DNA of 64,000 bases from NCBI RefSeq assembly GCF_023101665.1, contig NZ_CP082161.1, positions 4,774,001 to 4,838,000 on the forward strand, written 5' to 3'. A program made the position numbers and the translations under genes. This DNA comes from Bradyrhizobium sp. 195 (GTDB lineage: Bacteria; Pseudomonadota; Alphaproteobacteria; Rhizobiales; Xanthobacteraceae). This document shows, piece by piece, positions 59,735 through 64,000 of this stretch. Positions within the stretch are counted from its first letter, which is position 1. Every line of letters begins with the position of its first letter. The notes below the pieces were generated by a model. It ran no database searches. It saw only the letters and a list, made by a program, of their open reading frames with translations, and had not been told where the DNA came from.

Positions 59735-61021
59735 ATGCCGATCACAACAACAAGGCGTCGTCTGCTCGCTGGATCCGTTGCCACGCTCGCACTGCCGGCA
59801 TTTGCCCGCGCGCAAGGCGCGGCCAAGCCGCGCCTGACCGTGATCTCGCAATGGTCCGCGGGCAGCGATGGCGCGGCGATCACCGCGCTCGGCAAGAAAT
59901 TCGAGGAGAAAGGCGGCGTCTGGCAGCATTCGCCCGTGCCCGGGTTCACAACCGAGATGATGAACAAGCTGCGGGCGCAGATCATGGCCGGCGATCCGCC
60001 GGCCTGTTCGCAACTCAAGGGCCCCGAGATTGCGGCCTGGTCGAAGATTGCCCCGACCGTCGACCTCGATGCCCTTGTCGCTGCCGCCGGTTACGAAAAG
60101 GTCGTCGCTCCAGACCTTGCGAAATTGCACAAGCCGGGCGGCAAGTGGATTGCACTGCCGTTGCAGATCTACAGCACCAACATGCTGTTTCTCTCCAAGC
60201 GCGCGATGGACAAGGCCAAGGCCGACAAGATTCCCGTCACGTGGGCGGAGTTCAACGACCTCGCTGAAAAGATGAAGGCGGGCGGTGTCGCCTATCCCAT
60301 CGCCAACGGCGGGACCCGCCCGGACGACGGGCAAAAGTTCGAGGCCGCCTTGGCGGGCATCAGTCCGCTCGCTTACCGCGCCGCCATCATGAACCTCGAG
60401 AAGAAGGCTCTCGAGGGTCCCGAGATCAACGCTGCGTTCGCGCAAGTGCGCAAGATCGCCGACTGGATGGATCCCAATGTCGGCGCCCAGCACTTCTCGA
60501 CCAATTTGAAGCGCTTCGTCGACGGCGACATGGGCATGATGATCATGGGCGGCTGGGCGCAAGGCGTCTTGCGCAACGCCGGTTTCAAGTTCGAGGACTT
60601 CGTGATTGCGCCGGGCCCCAGCGACAACGGCAAGCCTGTCTTCCTGTTGAATGCCGATGCCTTCATCTTCTGGCAGCGCAAGGAGGCGGATTTGCAAGCC
60701 GGCCAAACGCTGATGGCCCAGCTCGTCATGGATCCGGCGATCCAGACCATGTACTCGCAGATCACGGGATCAATCCCCGTGCGTACCGATGTCGATCTGT
60801 CCGGTGAAGGCTGGTCGGATGGTCAACGCCGGACCGGCGCGGCTTTGAAGGAGGCTATCGCCAGCAATCAGGCAGTCCTGAGCCTCGCGCACAATATGGC
60901 GCAGGAAAACGGTATCACCGCCGCGATGATCGACGTCATCACGGAGTACGTGAAGAACAAGACGATCAAGCCCGAGCAGGCGGCCACGCGCCTCGCCGAG
61001 GCCGTCGAGGGCTCACGTTGA
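59735..61021 (+). CDS. ABC transporter sugar-binding protein
   Basis: A 428-residue periplasmic solute-binding protein of family 1 (MalE/UgpB-like). The N-terminus has a possible twin-arginine leader (TRRRLLAGSVATLALPAFARAQ), the first mature strand is RLTVISQWSAGSDGAAITALG, and the core contains PVTWAEFNDLAEKMKAGG and GDMGMMIMGGWAQG. GGGAGGAACTGCC precedes the ATG. It lies 58 bases after the ROK gene and its stop overlaps the first permease start. Carbohydrate uptake is inferred from family and regulator. Confidence 0.91.
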   Translation: MPITTTRRRLLAGSVATLALPAFARAQGAAKPRLTVISQWSAGSDGAAITALGKKFEEKGGVWQHSPVPGFTTEMMNKLRAQIMAGDPPACSQLKGPEIAAWSKIAPTVDLDALVAAAGYEKVVAPDLAKLHKPGGKWIALPLQIYSTNMLFLSKRAMDKAKADKIPVTWAEFNDLAEKMKAGGVAYPIANGGTRPDDGQKFEAALAGISPLAYRAAIMNLEKKALEGPEINAAFAQVRKIADWMDPNVGAQHFSTNLKRFVDGDMGMMIMGGWAQGVLRNAGFKFEDFVIAPGPSDNGKPVFLLNADAFIFWQRKEADLQAGQTLMAQLVMDPAIQTMYSQITGSIPVRTDVDLSGEGWSDGQRRTGAALKEAIASNQAVLSLAHNMAQENGITAAMIDVITEYVKNKTIKPEQAATRLAEAVEGSR

Positions 61022-61941
61022 GCAATGCCGCCGCGATGAGACCGGGCCGGTCGGCGCTCCCTGAATGGGTGCGCCGGCTGCCCGAATATCTGATGATCTG
61101 GGTGCCGCTGCTGCTCTCCGCCGCGCACCTCGTCTCGTTCTCGCTGTGGACGATCTGGATCTCGTTCACGCCATCCACCCTCGTTCCGGTCTCGGGCTGG
61201 GTGGGATTGCGCAACTACTCGGCGGTCGCGGCATCGCGGAACTGGCAGATCGCCTTCGATAATCTGCTGCTGTTCGGCATCTGTTTCGTGGTGTTGAGCG
61301 CGGCGACCGGCCTCGTCCTTGCGATCCTGCTCGACCAGCGCATTCGCGGCGAGAACGTGCTGCGATCCGTCTTCCTCTACCCGCTCGCGGTGTCGTTCGT
61401 GGTCACCGGCACGGTCTGGAGCTGGCTGCTCAATCCTGGCCTTGGAATCCAGAAGCTCGTCCACGACCTCGGCTGGACCTCCTTCAAGTTCGACTGGCTG
61501 ATCGACCGCGACATGGCGATCTGGACCATCGTCATCGCCGCGATCTGGCAATCCTCCGGCTTTGCCATGGCGCTGTTCCTTGCCGGCCTCAGGTCCGTCG
61601 ACGGCGACATCGTCAAGGCCGCGCAGATCGACGGCGCCGGACCAGTCAGGATGTACCGGCGCATCATTCTGCCCTCGCTTTGGCCGATCACCGTCACCGT
61701 CGTCGTGATCCAGCTGCAGTTCGCGATTTCGACGTTCGATCTCGTCCGCGCGCTTACCAACGGCGGGCCGGGTATAGCGACCCAGCTGCCCGCCCTCGTC
61801 GTCTACGACCTGATGTTCCAGCGCAGCCTGCTCGGCCGAGGCGCGGCGGCGGCGGTGCTCATGTTGCTCATTCTTCTCGCGGTCCTGTTGCCCTATGCAG
61901 CGTGGCGATATCTCCAGCGGCGGCGGGCGACCCATGCGTGA
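61018..61941 (+). CDS. ABC sugar permease, MalF/UgpA-like
   Basis: A 307-residue inner-membrane permease with about six helices. The ATPase-contact EAA loop reads AAQIDGAGPVRMYRRIILPSLWP near residue 200, and the final segments ALTNGGPGIATQLPALVVYD are typical of MalF-type subunits. TTG at 61018 has GAGGG six bases upstream and overlaps the preceding stop; ATG at 61036 is an alternative. Its end overlaps the next permease by eight bases. Confidence 0.9.
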   Translation: MSNAAAMRPGRSALPEWVRRLPEYLMIWVPLLLSAAHLVSFSLWTIWISFTPSTLVPVSGWVGLRNYSAVAASRNWQIAFDNLLLFGICFVVLSAATGLVLAILLDQRIRGENVLRSVFLYPLAVSFVVTGTVWSWLLNPGLGIQKLVHDLGWTSFKFDWLIDRDMAIWTIVIAAIWQSSGFAMALFLAGLRSVDGDIVKAAQIDGAGPVRMYRRIILPSLWPITVTVVVIQLQFAISTFDLVRALTNGGPGIATQLPALVVYDLMFQRSLLGRGAAAAVLMLLILLAVLLPYAAWRYLQRRRATHA

Positions 61942-62791
61942 GCGAGGCTTCGCACCAAGCCGGATCCTGATCTACCTCGTCGTCCTGCTGATCGCCGCGG
62001 CCTGGCTCGCGCCGCTGGCCGTCGTCGTCCTGAACTCGCTCCGCACCAACGAGGAGATCGCGCAAGGTTCGATGATCGGCTGGCCGCAACATCTGGCCTG
62101 GGGCAACTACACCGCGGCCTGGAGCGGCTTTTGCGTCGCCGAGACCTGCGCCGGCATTCGGCCGTACATGCTGAACTCCGCGCTGGTCACGATTCCCGCG
62201 ACAATCTTCTCGACCTTGCTCGGTGCGGTCGCGGGTTACGCGGTGTCGCTCTGGCGCTTTCGCGGCGACAACTGGATCTACGGAATCGTCACCCTTGGCC
62301 TCTTCCTTCCCCAGCAGATGCGCCTGTTGCCCTGGACCATCGTGCTGCGGGACATCGGCCTCATCAACACGCTGGCGGGGCTCGTGCTGATCCACACCAT
62401 CCAGGGACTGTCCTTCACCACGCTGTTCTGCCGAAACTACTATGTCGCCATTCCCCATGAATTGATCAGGGCCGCGCGGATCGACGGCGCCGGGTTCTTT
62501 CGCATTTTCTGGCGCATCATCCTGCCGCTGTCGCCTCCCATCCTGATCGTCACCGTGATCTGGCAGTTCACTCATATCTGGAACGAGTTCCTCTATGGCG
62601 TGACGTTCACGAGCGGCCAGCAGCAGCCCGTCACGGCCGCGCTCATCGCGCTATCTGCCGCGGTGGCAGACATCCCGCAGCATGGCGTGCAGAGCGCCGC
62701 GGTGATCATCGCAGCGCTCCCCACTTTGTTGATCTATGTCCTCGGCGGCAGATACTTCGTCCGAGGCCTCACCGCCGGGGCCGTGAAATGA
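61934..62791 (+). CDS. ABC sugar permease, MalG/UgpE-like
   Basis: A 285-residue inner-membrane permease with about six helices. The EAA loop is AARIDGAGFFRIFWRIILPLSPP, and the C-terminus ends GRYFVRGLTAGAVK, the MalG hallmark. The ATG at 61934 lies inside the end of the previous gene, so the two subunits are translationally coupled. It is followed 10 bases later by the ATPase. Confidence 0.91.
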   Translation: MRERGFAPSRILIYLVVLLIAAAWLAPLAVVVLNSLRTNEEIAQGSMIGWPQHLAWGNYTAAWSGFCVAETCAGIRPYMLNSALVTIPATIFSTLLGAVAGYAVSLWRFRGDNWIYGIVTLGLFLPQQMRLLPWTIVLRDIGLINTLAGLVLIHTIQGLSFTTLFCRNYYVAIPHELIRAARIDGAGFFRIFWRIILPLSPPILIVTVIWQFTHIWNEFLYGVTFTSGQQQPVTAALIALSAAVADIPQHGVQSAAVIIAALPTLLIYVLGGRYFVRGLTAGAVK

Positions 62792-62801
62792 CGAGGCCAT
62801 C

Positions 62802-63917
62802 ATGGCAGCACTGAGCATTCGCACCCTGTCGAAGCGCTACGCCAATCTGGAGGTGCTGAAGGGCGTCGATCTCGATATCGAAAGCGGCGAGTTCACGGTG
62901 CTGGTCGGGCCATCCGGGTGCGGCAAGTCCACGCTGCTCAACATCGTTGCCGGGCTCGATCATCCGAGCGCAGGGACGGTCGAGATCGGCGGACGCGTGG
63001 TCAATGACATCCCGCCCAAGGACCGCGACATCGCCATGGTGTTCCAGTCCTACGCGCTCTATCCGTCGATGACGGTACGTCAGAACATCACCTTCGGCAT
63101 GGAATGCCGAGGTGTAGCCAAGGCCGAGCAGGAGAAGGCGGTCGCGAACGTGGCGAAGCTGCTGCAGATCGAGCCGTTGCTCGGACGCAAACCTTCGCAG
63201 CTCTCCGGCGGCCAGCGCCAGCGCGTGGCGATGGGGCGCGCGCTGGTGCGAGATCCCCTGCTCTTCCTGTTCGACGAGCCGCTGTCCAATCTCGACGCCA
63301 AGCTGCGCGTCGAGATGCGGATGGAGATCAAGCGCCTGCACCAGCGCATCGGCGCTACCATCGTCTATGTCACCCACGACCAGATCGAGGCGATGACGAT
63401 GGCGACGCGGATCGCCGTGATGCATCGCGGCGTGGTGCAGCAGTTCGCCGATCCCGATACGGTGTATCGCTACCCCGCCAATCTGTTCGTGGCGCGCTTC
63501 ATGGGCTCGCCGCCGATGAACACGATGCCGGCGCGGCTCGAAGCAGATGGCGACGGGCCGACGGTCGTGATCGGGGCAGGACGATCGGACGAGGTTCGCC
63601 TTCGTCTGCAGGGCTACGATGCGGCGGCACCCTATCTCGGCCGCGAGCTGGTGTTCGGGATCAGGCCAGAGTGTATTGCCGAGGGGGACCGCGCGTTCTC
63701 CGGCGCCGTGAGCGCGCCGGTTGTAATCACCGCGCCGGTTGAGATGGTCGAGCCCACCGGTGCCGAGACCATCGTCCTGCTCCGGCTCGGCGGCGAACCG
63801 GCGCAGGCGCGCATCTCGCCGGACGTCCGCCCCACGCCCGGCACCTCTGCGCCCTTCGCGCTCGACACCCGCCGCATTTGCCTGTTCGACCCCGAGACGG
63901 AGCGACTGATCGCATGA
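62802..63917 (+). CDS. ABC sugar transporter ATP-binding protein (UgpC/MalK type)
   Basis: A 371-residue ATPase. Walker A GPSGCGKST near 38-46, Q-loop VFQSYALYPSM, ABC signature LSGGQRQRVAMGRAL, Walker B LFLFDEPLSNLD and switch His in VTHDQIEAM. The C-terminal 130 residues form the TOBE/regulatory domain found in MalK-type subunits. The stop overlaps the next gene (ATGA). Confidence 0.95.
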   Translation: MAALSIRTLSKRYANLEVLKGVDLDIESGEFTVLVGPSGCGKSTLLNIVAGLDHPSAGTVEIGGRVVNDIPPKDRDIAMVFQSYALYPSMTVRQNITFGMECRGVAKAEQEKAVANVAKLLQIEPLLGRKPSQLSGGQRQRVAMGRALVRDPLLFLFDEPLSNLDAKLRVEMRMEIKRLHQRIGATIVYVTHDQIEAMTMATRIAVMHRGVVQQFADPDTVYRYPANLFVARFMGSPPMNTMPARLEADGDGPTVVIGAGRSDEVRLRLQGYDAAAPYLGRELVFGIRPECIAEGDRAFSGAVSAPVVITAPVEMVEPTGAETIVLLRLGGEPAQARISPDVRPTPGTSAPFALDTRRICLFDPETERLIA

Positions 63918-64000
63918 CCAAGACGAACTATGCCGGCCTCGCGGGCCGCGTGGTGCTGATCACCGGTGGCGCCAGCGGCATCGGTGCAGCCTTCGTGCGC
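63914..64000 (+). CDS. Short-chain dehydrogenase/reductase, N-terminal part
   Basis: The first 29 codons are in the window. The nucleotide-binding motif is LITGGASGIGAA (the TGxxxGIG pattern of NAD(P)-dependent SDRs). ATG at 63914 overlaps the ATPase stop, so it belongs to the ROK-ABC operon and may oxidise the imported sugar or polyol. The rest is outside the window. Confidence 0.85.
   Translation, partial: MTKTNYAGLAGRVVLITGGASGIGAAFVR

Overview
The window is high-GC alphaproteobacterial chromosome and looks like Bradyrhizobium or a close relative. The reasons are the order of the housekeeping genes (pdhABC-lpd, eno, kdsA, pyrG, secG, tpiA, ppiD-trpD-trpC-moaC, moeA, lexA, comEC, glnS, gltX, gltA), a LexA box of the GTTC-N7-GTTC type, a NodW/FixJ-like regulator, and many palindromic intergenic repeats. 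No tRNA, rRNA, CRISPR array, integrase or intact insertion sequence was seen.

Layout. 1-507 is the tail of a lytic transglycosylase. 584-1785 holds small cysteine-rich proteins, three of them with the same four-cysteine spacing. 2322-5454 is a three-PAS sensor kinase with a LuxR-type response regulator and a lone receiver. 5604-9736 has a TctC-type binding protein, threonine synthase, dihydrolipoyl dehydrogenase and a small membrane protein. 9759-14375 is the pyruvate dehydrogenase operon (pdhA-pdhB-DUF5076-cytosine deaminase-like-pdhC), transcribed leftward. 14644-17409 is an aldehyde dehydrogenase with an AcoR-like regulator that lacks the AAA+ domain; a 20-base palindrome and an FNR/FixK-like box lie upstream of the two genes. 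17625-22548 has an FtsB-like protein, an FMN reductase, a Tat-exported metallo-hydrolase, a quinone oxidoreductase-like protein and enolase.

22725-28515 is an accessory-looking block: a Vgb-like beta-propeller protein, queF, a large autotransporter adhesin, and then a scar in which a decayed glutaminase fragment is joined to a second, broken copy of the Vgb-like gene end. 28581-38734 returns to core genes: an MFS transporter, kdsA, a NIPSNAP protein, pyrG, secG, tpiA, and ppiD-trpD-trpC-moaC.

38738-46009 separates moaC from moeA. It holds a 54-residue Flp pilin with a textbook sigma-54 promoter, a divergent GGDEF-EAL protein, a CtpA protease, a FMN-dependent hydroxyacid oxidase with a YihX-like phosphatase, and two very small ORFs. 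46134-58216 is core again (moeA, lexA, comEC, glnS, gltX, gltA) with several small conserved proteins. 58486-64000 is a carbohydrate-uptake operon: a ROK regulator with a palindrome on its start codon, binding protein, two permeases, ATPase and the start of a short-chain dehydrogenase.

The most useful novel leads are the sigma-54 Flp pilin, the chimeric glutaminase/Vgb scar, the fungal-type cytosine deaminase inside the pdh operon, the four-cysteine protein cluster, and the operator candidates at the aldehyde dehydrogenase and ROK loci. No defence system or large unknown cluster was found.
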